A DNA stretch of 34,830 nt from Streptomyces phaeochromogenes. GTDB taxonomy: Bacteria > Actinomycetota > Actinomycetes > Streptomycetales > Streptomycetaceae. The DNA lies in NCBI RefSeq assembly GCF_001418655.1, contig NZ_LIQZ01000062.1, positions 1 to 34,830 of the forward strand. The letters are read 5' to 3'. The notes under the pieces were generated by a model, which did not search any database, was not told the DNA's origin, and saw nothing but the letters and a program-made list of their open reading frames with translations. The first letter of the stretch is position 1, and every line of letters begins with the position of its first letter. The position numbers and the translations under genes were made by a program. Below, piece by piece: positions 22,912-31,406 of this stretch.

Positions 22912-24288
22912 ATGGGTGACTGGAAGACTACGGACGGGCTGCCGCGGAGACGGCGGCACCGCGCCCTGTCGCCGTTGCGGGAGCATCTGCGGGACACGTT
23001 CTGGTTCGCTCCGACCGCCGCTCTGTTCCTGGTGTTCGTGGTGTGGTCCGCGGCGACGGCGGCCGACGACGCGATCCTGACCGCGCTGCGCGACGCGGGC
23101 GACGAGGACGCCGTCAGCGATCTGCTGGGGATCGCAGAGGACGCGAAGACCGTGGTCACCACGATCAGCGCGGCCATGATGACCTTCATCGGCGTCGTCT
23201 TCAGCATCTCGCTGGTCGCCGTACAGATGGCCGCCGGGCAGTTCAGCCCCCGCGTCGTACGGATCTTCGTGCGGAGCCGGATCACCAAGGCCACCTTCGC
23301 GGTGTTTCTGGCCACCTTCGTCCAGTCCCTGCTCGTCCTCACCTCGTACGACAGTCAGCGTGATCCCGCGCTGGTGGCCTCGATCCCGCTCGTCCAGTCC
23401 GTCCTCACGCTGATCCTGGTGGGGCTGAGCGTCGTCCTGTTCGTGATGTATGTGAACTCGACGCTGCGGCTGATGCGCGTCGCGCACGTCGTCGACCTGA
23501 TCACCAGGGAGGCGTTGCGGGTCGTCGCGAACATGCCCCTCGACGTCTCCGTGGAGAGGCCCGCCGGTATCGGTACCGGAGCCGATACCAGTACCGCCTC
23601 ACACCCCGACCTCGGCCCCGAGACCGCCCGCATCGCCCATCACGGCCGCGCGGGCGTACTGCGGGACGTCGACATCGCGCACCTCGTCCGGATGGCGCGG
23701 CAGAACGGTGTCGTGCTGCGGCTCGTCCCGCGGATCGGGGACTTCGTCGTGCCGGGTACGCCGGTGTTCGCCGTTCATGGGGGTCCCGCCACGAAGGGGC
23801 TGCGGGCGCTGAGTTTTCAGGTGTCCGTGGGTGCCGAGCGGACGTTCCATCAGGATCTGGGGTTCGGGCTGCGGCAGTTGTCGGACATCGCGTTGCGCGC
23901 CCTGTCGTCTGCCGTGAACGACCCCACCACGGCGGTTCAGGCCGTGGACCGGATCGTGCAGTTCCTGTCCTCGGTGGCGCAACGCCCGCTCGGGGCCCTG
24001 TTGCACCGGGACAGGCAAGGCACCGTACGACTGGTGCAACCCGTGCCGGACTGGACCGAGTTGGTCGACCTCGCCTTCACTGAGATCCGAGGGTGCGCGG
24101 TGTCCAGCCCTCAGGTCACCCGCCGTCTGCTGGCCGGGCTCGACGATCTTCTCGGTGCCGTTCCCGAGGACCGTCGGGCGCCGCTGGTCCGCCATCGCAC
24201 GCTGCTGACCCAGGCCGTGGAACGGACCGTGCCGGAAGCCGCGGACCGCGCCTTCGCCCTCCACCCGGACCGGCAGGGCATCGGCTAG
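22912..24288 (+). CDS. DUF2254 membrane protein
   Basis: 458 residues from ATG at 22912. No ribosome site is evident; TACAGT lies nine bases upstream, so the gene may be leaderless, which is common in Streptomyces. Membrane segments lie near residues 33-50 (TAALFLVFVVWSAATAA), 80-105 (TISAAMMTFIGVVFSISLVAV), 125-145 and 160-185. Family motifs: QMAAGQFSPRVVRIFVRSRITKATFAVFLATF, and later LSDIALRALSSAVNDPTTAVQAVDRIV. The rest is cytoplasmic. The biochemical role of DUF2254 proteins is not established. Divergent from the tRNA gene, convergent with the aldehyde dehydrogenase gene. Confidence 0.92.
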   Translation: MGDWKTTDGLPRRRRHRALSPLREHLRDTFWFAPTAALFLVFVVWSAATAADDAILTALRDAGDEDAVSDLLGIAEDAKTVVTTISAAMMTFIGVVFSISLVAVQMAAGQFSPRVVRIFVRSRITKATFAVFLATFVQSLLVLTSYDSQRDPALVASIPLVQSVLTLILVGLSVVLFVMYVNSTLRLMRVAHVVDLITREALRVVANMPLDVSVERPAGIGTGADTSTASHPDLGPETARIAHHGRAGVLRDVDIAHLVRMARQNGVVLRLVPRIGDFVVPGTPVFAVHGGPATKGLRALSFQVSVGAERTFHQDLGFGLRQLSDIALRALSSAVNDPTTAVQAVDRIVQFLSSVAQRPLGALLHRDRQGTVRLVQPVPDWTELVDLAFTEIRGCAVSSPQVTRRLLAGLDDLLGAVPEDRRAPLVRHRTLLTQAVERTVPEAADRAFALHPDRQGIG

Positions 24289-24374
24289 GCGCGACACCAC
24301 CTTTCCCCCGGCCGGACAGTCGGGCCGCCGACGGTCACCCAGCACCAAGACGCAACCGCCGACGCTCCCCGAAA

Positions 24375-24410
24375 CCGGTGGGCGGCGCCCCGCACGGCGC
24401 CGCCCACCGG
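24375..24410. terminator. Bidirectional 15-bp hairpin between convergent genes
   Basis: CCGGTGGGCGGCGCC (24375-24389) and its exact complement (24396-24410) flank a six-base loop. It lies between the DUF2254 stop and the dehydrogenase stop (24414) and should serve both. Confidence 0.8.
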
Positions 24411-24413
24411 CGG

Positions 24414-25955
24414 TCACGGCATGAGGTGGTACTCCGGGAAGTTGCCCGGCAACCGCTCCCCCGCCGGTCCTCGCGTCACCGCGCGGATCAGCAGTTCGCC
24501 GCCCACGAACGCGCCCCGCCAGGACGCGCCGAAGCCGCCGAAGAGCTCGTCGCGGTCGCCACGTGAACGGGGCTTGCCGTGGCCGACCTTGAACGCGCGG
24601 ATCTGCGGGGCCAGTCGGTCGTAGGTGGCCTCGTCGTCCGTCGACAGGGTCGCGACGAGCGCTCCGTTCGACGCGTTCATGGCGGCGAGCAGCTCCGCCT
24701 CGGTGTCGACCAGGACGATGGTGTCGACCGGGCCGAAGGGTTCCGCGTGGTGGAGGGGCGAGGACGGGGGCGGGTTGAGGAGCGTGACCGGTTGGACGTA
24801 CGCCGCCGTGTCCTGGCCGGGCAGGAAGCGCGCGTCGGCGAGCCGGCCGCGGTGCAGCGGGACGGCGCCCCGGTCGATCGCCTCGGCGACCTGGTCGTGG
24901 AGGTCCTTCGCCTTGGCCGCGTTGATCACAGGCCCGAAGTCCAGCTGCGGATACGGGTCGTCCGGGTGCTCGACCGCCAGCGGGTGGCCGACTCGCAGCG
25001 TACGGACCGCCGGCAGGTACGCCGCCAGGAAGTCGTCGAACAGCTCACGCTGGACGACGAAGCGCGGGTAGGCGGTGCAGCGCTGCTTGCCGTAGTCGAA
25101 GAGCTTGGGGATGACCGCGGTCAGTGTGTCCCAGTCCGTGTGGTTCCAGATGCCCCAGGTGTTCAGACCCTCCTGTTCCAGTACGTGTCGTTTGCCGAGG
25201 TCGGCGACGGCCGTGGCCACCGCGGCGCCCGTGTCCCGGCCGCCGACGAAGGAGACGCAGCCGATCTCGGGCGCGCGCACGAGCGCCTCCGACAGCTCGC
25301 GCCCGCTGCCGCTGACGAGGGTGACGGGAATCCCCTCGCGTGCCGCGAGTGCGCAGGCCAGGGTGAGACACGCGACGCCGCCGTCGGTCGGGGTCTTGGC
25401 GATGACCGCGTTGCCTGCCAATGCCTGTATCAGCATTGCGTGAACGAGCACGCTCATCGGGTAGTTCCAGCTCGCGATGTTGGACACGGGCCCGTCGAGC
25501 GGGGTCCGGCCCTCGACCATGGGCTCGATTCCGTCGACGTACCAGCGCACGCCGTCGATGGCCCGGTCGACGTCGGCCTGCGCGAGGCGCCAGGGCTTGC
25601 CGATCTCCCAGACGAGGAGGAGGGCGAGCAGTTCGCGGTGTTCGGTGAGCGCGTCGAGCGTGGCCGCGACGCGGGCCCGGCGTTCGTCCAGGGGAACGTG
25701 CCGCCAGGCGCGGTGGTGGTCGAGTGAGGCGCGTACGGCCTGGTGGGCCGTCAGGCCGTCGAGGCGCGGCGGACCCGCGATGGGGCTGCCGTCCACGGGG
25801 CTGGTGGCGGGCAGCGCCCTGCCGTCCGCCTGCCAGGCCGCGCCCCAGAGGTTGAGGACACGGTCGTCCCGGAAGGCTTCCGGCGCCACGGTGAGGCAGC
25901 GTTGCCAGGCGTCGGTCCAGGAGGTGTGGGACTTGAGGGTGAGGGTGGGTGCCAT
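24414..25955 (-). CDS. Aldehyde dehydrogenase family protein
   Basis: 513-residue NAD(P)-dependent aldehyde dehydrogenase superfamily member, cytosolic. ATG at 25955 with GGAGC upstream; an upstream ATG at 25979 is less likely. N-fold features: NIASWNYPMSVLVHAMLIQALAGNAVIAKTP (cofactor site) and SFVGGRDTGAAVA. The catalytic glutamate is in HVLEQEGLN (about E260), instead of the usual ELGGK, and the catalytic cysteine is C293 in YGKQRCTAYPRF. The later EPFGPVDTIVLV corresponds to the family's EIFGPV. The unusual active-site context suggests a divergent subfamily, and substrate cannot be named. It is leftward behind sucC-sucD but 260 bases away with its own candidate operator. It may feed or drain an aldehyde such as glyoxylate or a semialdehyde in the acyl-CoA pathway; this is inference. 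Confidence 0.9.
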   Translation of the reverse strand: MAPTLTLKSHTSWTDAWQRCLTVAPEAFRDDRVLNLWGAAWQADGRALPATSPVDGSPIAGPPRLDGLTAHQAVRASLDHHRAWRHVPLDERRARVAATLDALTEHRELLALLLVWEIGKPWRLAQADVDRAIDGVRWYVDGIEPMVEGRTPLDGPVSNIASWNYPMSVLVHAMLIQALAGNAVIAKTPTDGGVACLTLACALAAREGIPVTLVSGSGRELSEALVRAPEIGCVSFVGGRDTGAAVATAVADLGKRHVLEQEGLNTWGIWNHTDWDTLTAVIPKLFDYGKQRCTAYPRFVVQRELFDDFLAAYLPAVRTLRVGHPLAVEHPDDPYPQLDFGPVINAAKAKDLHDQVAEAIDRGAVPLHRGRLADARFLPGQDTAAYVQPVTLLNPPPSSPLHHAEPFGPVDTIVLVDTEAELLAAMNASNGALVATLSTDDEATYDRLAPQIRAFKVGHGKPRSRGDRDELFGGFGASWRGAFVGGELLIRAVTRGPAGERLPGNFPEYHLMP

Positions 25956-26009
25956 TCGGTTGCTCCGCTCTCGGTGCACAGTCGGGGGCGGTAGTGCATG
26001 GCTCGCCTC

Positions 26010-26133
26010 CCGTACGGGAGTACTGGGCGCACTTGGCGTACTCGGAGTGCTTGGCGCGCTCGGAGCGCTCGGAGCACTCCGAGCACTCCGAGCACTCCGA
26101 GCACTCCGAGCACTTCGGAGTACTCGCGTACGG
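26010..26133. repeat. Imperfect 124-base palindrome made of 9-base tandem units
   Basis: About ten 9-base units run from 26029 to 26118. Four exact GCACTCCGA units (26074-26109) are preceded by GCGCTCGGA twice and more diverged copies. The outer ends CCGTACGGGAGTACT (26010-26024) and AGTACTCGCGTACGG (26119-26133) are complements at 14 of 15 positions. Left-hand units pair with right-hand units (23 of 27 matches with one register shift). The RNA would form one long hairpin between the sucD stop and the dehydrogenase start. Confidence 0.8.
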
Positions 26134-26178
26134 AGGCGTCGTGCGAAGGACGCTAGCGATCCATCTCGACCTCGGAAA

Positions 26179-26209
26179 GTGATGTCTCGTCAACTATGAG
26201 TGACATCAC
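26179..26209. promoter_or_regulatory. Candidate operator GTGATGTC-N15-GACATCAC
   Basis: A perfect 8-bp inverted repeat with a 15-base spacer lies seven bases past the sucD stop and 223 bases before the dehydrogenase start. A minus-strand TTGACG (26193-26188) lies between the arms and could be a -35 box, though no good -10 follows. Likely a regulator site for the dehydrogenase promoter. The regulator is not in the window. Confidence 0.5.
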
Positions 26210-26215
26210 GCTCCT

Positions 26216-27100
26216 TCAGCCTGACTCGTCCAGTGCGGCGAGGACCAGTCGGGCCGTCTCGGTCGGGGTGTCTCCCACGCGGACCCCGGCCGCTTCCAGG
26301 GCTTCCTTCTTCGCCTGGGCCGTGCCGGACGAGCCGGAGACGATCGCGCCCGCGTGGCCCATCGTCTTGCCCTCGGGTGCGGTGAATCCGGCGATGTAGC
26401 CGATGACGGGTTTGGTGACGTGGTCGCGGACGTACGCGGCCGCGCGTTCCTCGGCGTCACCGCCGATCTCCCCGATGAGGACGATGAGTTCGGTGTCGGG
26501 GTCGTCCTGGAAGGCGGCCAGACAGTCGATGTGGGTGGTGCCGACGACGGGGTCGCCGCCGATGCCGACACAGGTCGAGAAGCCGATGTCGCGGAGCTCG
26601 TACATGAGTTGGTAGGTGAGCGTGCCCGACTTGGAGACGAGGCCGATGCGGCCGGACTTGGTGATGTCGGCCGGGATGATGCCGGCGTTGGACTGGCCGG
26701 GGGTGATCAGGCCGGGGCAGTTGGGGCCGATGATCCGGGTGCCCTTGGCCCTCGCGTACGCGGTGAAGGCGACCGAGTCATGGACCGGGATGCCTTCGGT
26801 GATGACGACGGCGAGTTCGATGCCGGCGTCGGCGGCTTCCACAACTGCCGCCTTGGAGAAGGCGGGTGGCACGAATACGACGCTGACGTCGGCTCCGGTG
26901 GCCTCGATGCCTTCTCGCACGGAGCCGAAGACGGGCACGGCACGGTCGTCGAAGTCGACGCTCTGCCCGGCCTTGCGCGGGTTGACGCCGCCGACGACAT
27001 CGGTGCCGGCCGCGAGCATGCGCCGGGTGTGCTTCATGCCCTCGCCGCCGGTCATGCCCTGGACGAGGACCTTGCTCTCCTTGGTGAGGTAGATGGCCAT
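26216..27100 (-). CDS. sucD: Succinyl-CoA synthetase alpha subunit paralogue
   Basis: 294 residues, normal length for SucD. ATG at 27100 with AAGGAG six bases upstream. The Rossmann CoA-binding half has [22 protein letters not shown] and [10 protein letters not shown]. Middle: [13 protein letters not shown]. The phosphohistidine is H249 in [15 protein letters not shown]. It pairs with the beta subunit 11 bases upstream to form a CoA ligase (acid + CoA + NTP). Because it sits in an accessory locus with frc and acyl-CoA enzymes, it may be a second, specialised copy acting on succinate, malate or a related acid rather than the TCA-cycle enzyme. This cannot be decided here. Confidence 0.95.
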   Translation of the reverse strand: MAIYLTKESKVLVQGMTGGEGMKHTRRMLAAGTDVVGGVNPRKAGQSVDFDDRAVPVFGSVREGIEATGADVSVVFVPPAFSKAAVVEAADAGIELAVVITEGIPVHDSVAFTAYARAKGTRIIGPNCPGLITPGQSNAGIIPADITKSGRIGLVSKSGTLTYQLMYELRDIGFSTCVGIGGDPVVGTTHIDCLAAFQDDPDTELIVLIGEIGGDAEERAAAYVRDHVTKPVIGYIAGFTAPEGKTMGHAGAIVSGSSGTAQAKKEALEAAGVRVGDTPTETARLVLAALDESG

Positions 27101-27111
27101 GTCCCGCTCCT

Positions 27112-28242
27112 TCAGCTGGCGTTGGCGAGTTGGGCGGCACGGCGCGCGGCGCCGTCCATGGTGGTGGACTGCTGGACCAGGGGGTGTGCGCGGTCGTCGA
27201 GGATCGCGCGGCCTCGTACGGCGTTGTTCCCGTCGAGGCGGACGACCAGCGGCTTGGTCAAGTGGACGGATTCCAGGGCCTGCACGATGCCGTCGGCGAC
27301 CGCGTCGCAGGCGGTGATGCCGCCGAAGACATTGACGAAGACGGACTTCACCGCCGGGTCGGAGAGGATGACGGAGAGGCCGTCGGCCATGATCTGGGCG
27401 GAGGCTCCGCCGCCGATGTCGAGGAAGTTGGCGGGGCGTGCGCCGCAGCCCGCGACCACGTCGAGGGTCGACATGACGAGCCCGGCGCCGTTGCCGATGA
27501 TGCCGACCTCGCCGTCCAGCTTCACGTAGTTGAGGTTCTTGGCGGCGGCGGCAGCCTCCAGCGGATCGTCGTGCGTGGACTCCTGGTCGCCCCAACGCGC
27601 CTGCCGGAAGCGGGCGTTGTCGTCGAGGGTGACCTTGCCGTCGAGGGCGAGGATCTGCCCCTGGGCGGTACGGACGAGGGGGTTCACCTCGACGAGTACG
27701 GCGTCCTCGCGGATCAGTACGTCCCAGAGCCTGACCAGGACGTCGACGGTCTGCGCGGGCAGGCCCGCGGCATCGGCGATCTCGGCCGCCTTCGCCGAGG
27801 TGACGCCCTCGGCGGGGTCGATGTGGACGCGCGCCACGGCGTCCGGCCGGGTGGCGGCGACCTCCTCGATGTCCATGCCGCCCTCGGCCGAGGCGATGGC
27901 GAGGAACCGGCCGGCGGCTCGGTCGAGTACGTAACTGACGTAGAACTCGCTCTCGATGTAGACCGGTTGGGCCAGCATCACCTTGCCGACGGTGTGGCCC
28001 TTGATGTCCATACCGAGGATCTGGCGTGCCGTCAGTTCGGTGGCGGCGGGGTCCGCGGCGAGTTTCACGCCGCCCGCCTTGCCGCGTCCGCCGGTCTTCA
28101 CCTGTGCCTTGACGACGACGCGGCCACCGAGCCTGCGGGCGATCTCGCGTGCTTCCTTGGGCGAGTCCGTGACCTCCGCCCTCGGCACCAAAATGCCGTG
28201 TTCCTCGAAGAGTTCCCTTGCCTGGTGCTCGAACAGGTCCAT
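27112..28242 (-). CDS. sucC: Succinyl-CoA synthetase beta subunit paralogue
   Basis: 376 residues, slightly short for SucC. ATG at 28242 with GGGAG upstream. N-terminal ATP-grasp: [45 protein letters not shown]-terminal CoA-ligase domain: [69 protein letters not shown]. It forms the nucleotide-binding subunit with the downstream sucD. It is divergent from the ThDP-enzyme/frc operon, sharing a 187-base intergenic region with a perfect inverted repeat that could control both directions. Confidence 0.95.
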   Translation of the reverse strand: MDLFEHQARELFEEHGILVPRAEVTDSPKEAREIARRLGGRVVVKAQVKTGGRGKAGGVKLAADPAATELTARQILGMDIKGHTVGKVMLAQPVYIESEFYVSYVLDRAAGRFLAIASAEGGMDIEEVAATRPDAVARVHIDPAEGVTSAKAAEIADAAGLPAQTVDVLVRLWDVLIREDAVLVEVNPLVRTAQGQILALDGKVTLDDNARFRQARWGDQESTHDDPLEAAAAAKNLNYVKLDGEVGIIGNGAGLVMSTLDVVAGCGARPANFLDIGGGASAQIMADGLSVILSDPAVKSVFVNVFGGITACDAVADGIVQALESVHLTKPLVVRLDGNNAVRGRAILDDRAHPLVQQSTTMDGAARRAAQLANAS

Positions 28243-28310
28243 CTCGGCTCCCTCTTAAAAGTGCCGCACGCCCCCTGGACACCACCCACTGGATGCGGGA
28301 TAACAAGCTT

Positions 28311-28334
28311 CATACAGTATTCGTCAACTGTATG
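28311..28334. promoter_or_regulatory. Candidate operator CATACAGT-N8-ACTGTATG
   Basis: A perfect 8-bp inverted repeat with an 8-base spacer lies in the divergent sucC / ThDP-enzyme region, in an AT-richer pocket unlike its surroundings. ATACAGTAT inside it is itself symmetrical. Its position suits joint control of both operons by a dimeric regulator, for example of the GntR class, encoded elsewhere. Confidence 0.6.
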
Positions 28335-28429
28335 CAATGTACCGCGACGGCATCCACGAACAGTGCGCGCACCACGTCTGAGCTGCACTTCCGCGCGCCC
28401 AATCCCCTACGAAGGGACAGGACTTCGCC

Positions 28430-30115
28430 ATGCCCGACGACAACAGCCAGAACCTCATCTCCGGTGGGCACCTGGTCGCCAAGGCACTCAAAGCGGAGGG
28501 TGTGGAGGTCATCTACACGCTCTGCGGCGGCCACATCATCGACATCTACGACGGCTGCGTCGACGAAGGCATCGAGGTCGTCGACGTACGTCATGAACAG
28601 GTCGCCGCCCACGCCGCCGACGGCTACGCGCGCATCACCGGCAAGCCCGGCTGCGCCGTCGTCACCGCGGGGCCCGGCACGACCGACGCCGTGACGGGGG
28701 TAGCCAACGCCTTCCGCGCGGAGTCCCCGATGCTGCTGATCGGCGGCCAGGGGGCCCACACCCAGCACAAGATGGGGTCCCTGCAGGACCTGCCGCACGT
28801 CGACATGATGACGCCGATCACCAAGTTCGCGGCGACCGTGCCGGACACAGCGCGAGCCGCCGACATGGTGTCGATGGCGTTCCGCGAGTGCTATCACGGA
28901 GCGCCCGGCCCGTCCTTCCTGGAGATCCCGCGCGATGTCCTCGACGCCAAGGTGCCGGTCGAGAAGGCTCGGATCCCCGCCGCCGGCCACTACCGGGCCT
29001 CGACCCGCTCGGCCGGTGACCCCGAGGCCATCGAGAAGCTCGCCGACCTGCTCGTGCACGCCGAGAAGCCCGCAATCCTGCTGGGTAGCCAGGTGTGGAC
29101 GACCCGCGGCACCGAATCCGCCATCGAACTCGTACGCGCTCTCAACATCCCCGCGTACATGAACGGCGCCGGGCGCGGCACGCTGCCGCCCGGGGACCCG
29201 CACCACTTCCAGCTGTCGCGGCGGTACGCCTTCTCCAACGCCGACGTCATCGTCATCGTCGGTACCCCCTTCGACTTCCGCATGGGCTACGGGAAGCGGC
29301 TGTCGCAGGACGCGACCGTCGTACAGATCGACCTCGACTACCGGACCGTCGGCAAGAACCGGGACATCGACCTCGGGATCGTCGGTGACGCGGGTCTGGT
29401 CCTGAAGTCGGTCACCGAGGCCGCTTCCGGGCGCATCAACGGGGGCGCGTCGAAGCGCAAGGAGTGGCTCGACGAGCTGCGCGCCGCCGAGCAGACCGCC
29501 ATCGAGAAGCGGCTGCCGAACCTGAAGTCGGACGCCTCGCCGATCCATCCGTACCGCCTGGTCAGCGAGATCAACGACTTCCTCACCGAGGACTCCATCT
29601 ACATCGGCGACGGCGGCGACATCGTCACCTTCTCCGGTCAGGTCGTGCAGCCCAAGTCGCCCGGGCACTGGATGGACCCGGGGCCGCTCGGCACGCTCGG
29701 CGTCGGCGTCCCCTTCGTGCTCGCCGCCAAGAAGGCACGGCCCGACAAGGAGGTCGTCGCCCTCTTCGGAGACGGCGCGTTCTCGCTCACCGGCTGGGAC
29801 TTCGAGACCCTCGTCCGCTACAACCTCCCGTTCGTCGGCATCGTCGGCAACAACTCCTCCATGAACCAGATCCGTTACGGCCAGGCCGCCAAGTACGGCC
29901 TGGAGCGCGAGCGGGTCGGCAACACCCTCGGCGACGTCCACTACGACAAGTTCGCCCAGATGCTGGGCGGTTACGGCGAAGAGGTCCGCGACCCCGCCGA
30001 CATCGCCCCGGCTCTCCAGCGCGCCCGCGAGTCGGGCAAGCCGTCACTGATCAACGTCTGGGTCGACCCGGACGCGTACGCCCCCGGAACCATGAACCAG
30101 ACGATGTACAAGTGA
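28430..30115 (+). CDS. Thiamine-diphosphate enzyme, oxalyl-CoA decarboxylase-like
   Basis: 561-residue ThDP enzyme with the three-domain acetolactate synthase/oxalyl-CoA decarboxylase fold. ATG at 28430 follows AAGGGACAGG. The cofactor-activating glutamate is E56 in [16 protein letters not shown]. The ThDP/Mg site has [22 protein letters not shown] (GDG at 447-449) with [14 protein letters not shown] after it. By sequence alone it might be called acetolactate synthase-like. Directly upstream of frc, in one operon, the better reading is oxalyl-CoA decarboxylase (oxalyl-CoA to formyl-CoA and CO2) or a 2-hydroxyacyl-CoA lyase. The C-terminus is [27 protein letters not shown] cannot identify the CoA-binding loop, so the substrate stays open. 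Confidence 0.85.
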   Translation: MPDDNSQNLISGGHLVAKALKAEGVEVIYTLCGGHIIDIYDGCVDEGIEVVDVRHEQVAAHAADGYARITGKPGCAVVTAGPGTTDAVTGVANAFRAESPMLLIGGQGAHTQHKMGSLQDLPHVDMMTPITKFAATVPDTARAADMVSMAFRECYHGAPGPSFLEIPRDVLDAKVPVEKARIPAAGHYRASTRSAGDPEAIEKLADLLVHAEKPAILLGSQVWTTRGTESAIELVRALNIPAYMNGAGRGTLPPGDPHHFQLSRRYAFSNADVIVIVGTPFDFRMGYGKRLSQDATVVQIDLDYRTVGKNRDIDLGIVGDAGLVLKSVTEAASGRINGGASKRKEWLDELRAAEQTAIEKRLPNLKSDASPIHPYRLVSEINDFLTEDSIYIGDGGDIVTFSGQVVQPKSPGHWMDPGPLGTLGVGVPFVLAAKKARPDKEVVALFGDGAFSLTGWDFETLVRYNLPFVGIVGNNSSMNQIRYGQAAKYGLERERVGNTLGDVHYDKFAQMLGGYGEEVRDPADIAPALQRARESGKPSLINVWVDPDAYAPGTMNQTMYK

Positions 30116-30125
30116 GGTGGAACCG

Positions 30126-31403
30126 TTGACAGCAACGACTGCGGCGTCAGCCACGGCAGCGACGCCGGCGACCTCGACCAAGGCCCTCGAAGGCATCCGC
30201 GTCCTCGACATGACGCATGTCCAGTCCGGTCCCTCCGCCACCCAGCTGCTCGCCTGGCTCGGCGCGGACGTCGTCAAGCTGGAGGCGCCGACCGGGGACA
30301 TCACGCGCAAGCAGCTGCGTGACCTGCCGGACGTCGACTCCCTCTACTTCACGATGCTCAACTGCAACAAGCGGAGCATCACCCTCAACACCAAGACCGA
30401 GCGCGGCAAGGAGATCCTCACCGAGCTGATCCGGCGCTCCGACGTCATGGTCGAGAACTTCGGACCGGGCGCGGTCGACCGCATGGGCTTCACCTGGGAC
30501 CGCATCCAGGAGATCAATCCGCGGATCGTCTATGCCTCCATCAAGGGGTTCGGGGACGGCCCGTACACCAACTTCAAGGCGTACGAGGTCGTCGCTCAGG
30601 CCATGGGCGGGTCGATGTCGACCACCGGGTTCGAGGACGGGCCGCCGCTGGCGACGGGAGCCCAGATCGGTGACTCGGGCACGGGCATCCACGCGGTGGC
30701 GGCGATCCTCGCCGCCCTGTTCCAGCGGGAGAACACGGGGCGCGGGCAGCGCGTGAACGTGGCGATGCAGCACGCCGTGCTGAATCTGTGCCGGGTGAAA
30801 CTGCGGGACCAGCAGCGCCTCGGGCATGGACCGCTGGCTGAATATCCCAACGACGACTTCGGCGACGAGGTTCCCAGGTCGGGCAACGCGTCCGGCGGAG
30901 GCCAGCCCGGGTGGGCCGTCAAGTGCGCGCCGGGCGGCCCGAACGACTACGTGTACGTCATCGTGCAGCCCGTCGGCTGGAAGCCCATCACCGAGCTCAT
31001 CGGGCGCCCCGAGCTCGCGGACGCCCCCGAGTGGGCGACCCCGGAAGCCCGGCTCCCCCAGCTCACCAAGATGTTCCAGCTCATCGAGGAGTGGTCGTCC
31101 ACGCTCCCCAAGTGGCAGGTGCTCGAGCAGCTCAACGCCCACAACATCCCCTGCGGCCCGATCCTCTCCACCAAGGAGATCATCGAGGACGAGTCGCTGG
31201 TGGCCAACGAGATGGTCGTGACGGTGCCGCACCCCGAGCGGGGCGACTTCGTGACCGTGGGCAGTCCGCTGAAGCTCTCCGACTCCCCCGTGGACGTGAC
31301 CAGTTCGCCGCTGCTGGGCGAGCACAACGAAGAGGTGTACGTCGGCGAGCTCGGTCTCGGCGACGAGGAGCTGCGCCTGCTCAAGTCGAACGGAGTGATC
31401 TGA
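30126..31403 (+). CDS. frc: Formyl-CoA:oxalate CoA-transferase (CaiB/class III)
   Basis: 425-residue class III CoA-transferase. It moves CoA from formyl-CoA to oxalate. TTG at 30126 is chosen because GAGGTGG lies five bases upstream. GTG at 30117 would overlap that site. Strong matches to Oxalobacter FRC as I recall it: [18 protein letters not shown], a [11 protein letters not shown] glycine loop, [10 protein letters not shown], and [11 protein letters not shown]. The catalytic aspartate is D183 in [21 protein letters not shown]. The N-terminus is about 14 residues longer (A/T-rich). It starts ten bases after the ThDP-enzyme stop and ends at the start of the acyl-CoA synthetase, so the three are one operon. 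Together they support oxalate or related CoA-ester turnover. Confidence 0.93.
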   Translation: MTATTAASATAATPATSTKALEGIRVLDMTHVQSGPSATQLLAWLGADVVKLEAPTGDITRKQLRDLPDVDSLYFTMLNCNKRSITLNTKTERGKEILTELIRRSDVMVENFGPGAVDRMGFTWDRIQEINPRIVYASIKGFGDGPYTNFKAYEVVAQAMGGSMSTTGFEDGPPLATGAQIGDSGTGIHAVAAILAALFQRENTGRGQRVNVAMQHAVLNLCRVKLRDQQRLGHGPLAEYPNDDFGDEVPRSGNASGGGQPGWAVKCAPGGPNDYVYVIVQPVGWKPITELIGRPELADAPEWATPEARLPQLTKMFQLIEEWSSTLPKWQVLEQLNAHNIPCGPILSTKEIIEDESLVANEMVVTVPHPERGDFVTVGSPLKLSDSPVDVTSSPLLGEHNEEVYVGELGLGDEELRLLKSNGVI

Positions 31404-31406
31404 TTG

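Noticed and set aside
25956..26193. Small minus-strand frame encoding CSE/SER repeats (TTG at 26193)
   Set aside because: It reads through the 9-base repeat and then into the dehydrogenase gene out of frame. No ribosome site; the repetitive peptide is explained by the DNA repeat.
26216..28306. 696-codon open frame running through sucD and opposite phase of sucC
   Set aside because: Only the last 294 codons are protein-like and begin with a good ribosome site at 27100. The rest is a shadow of sucC in another frame.
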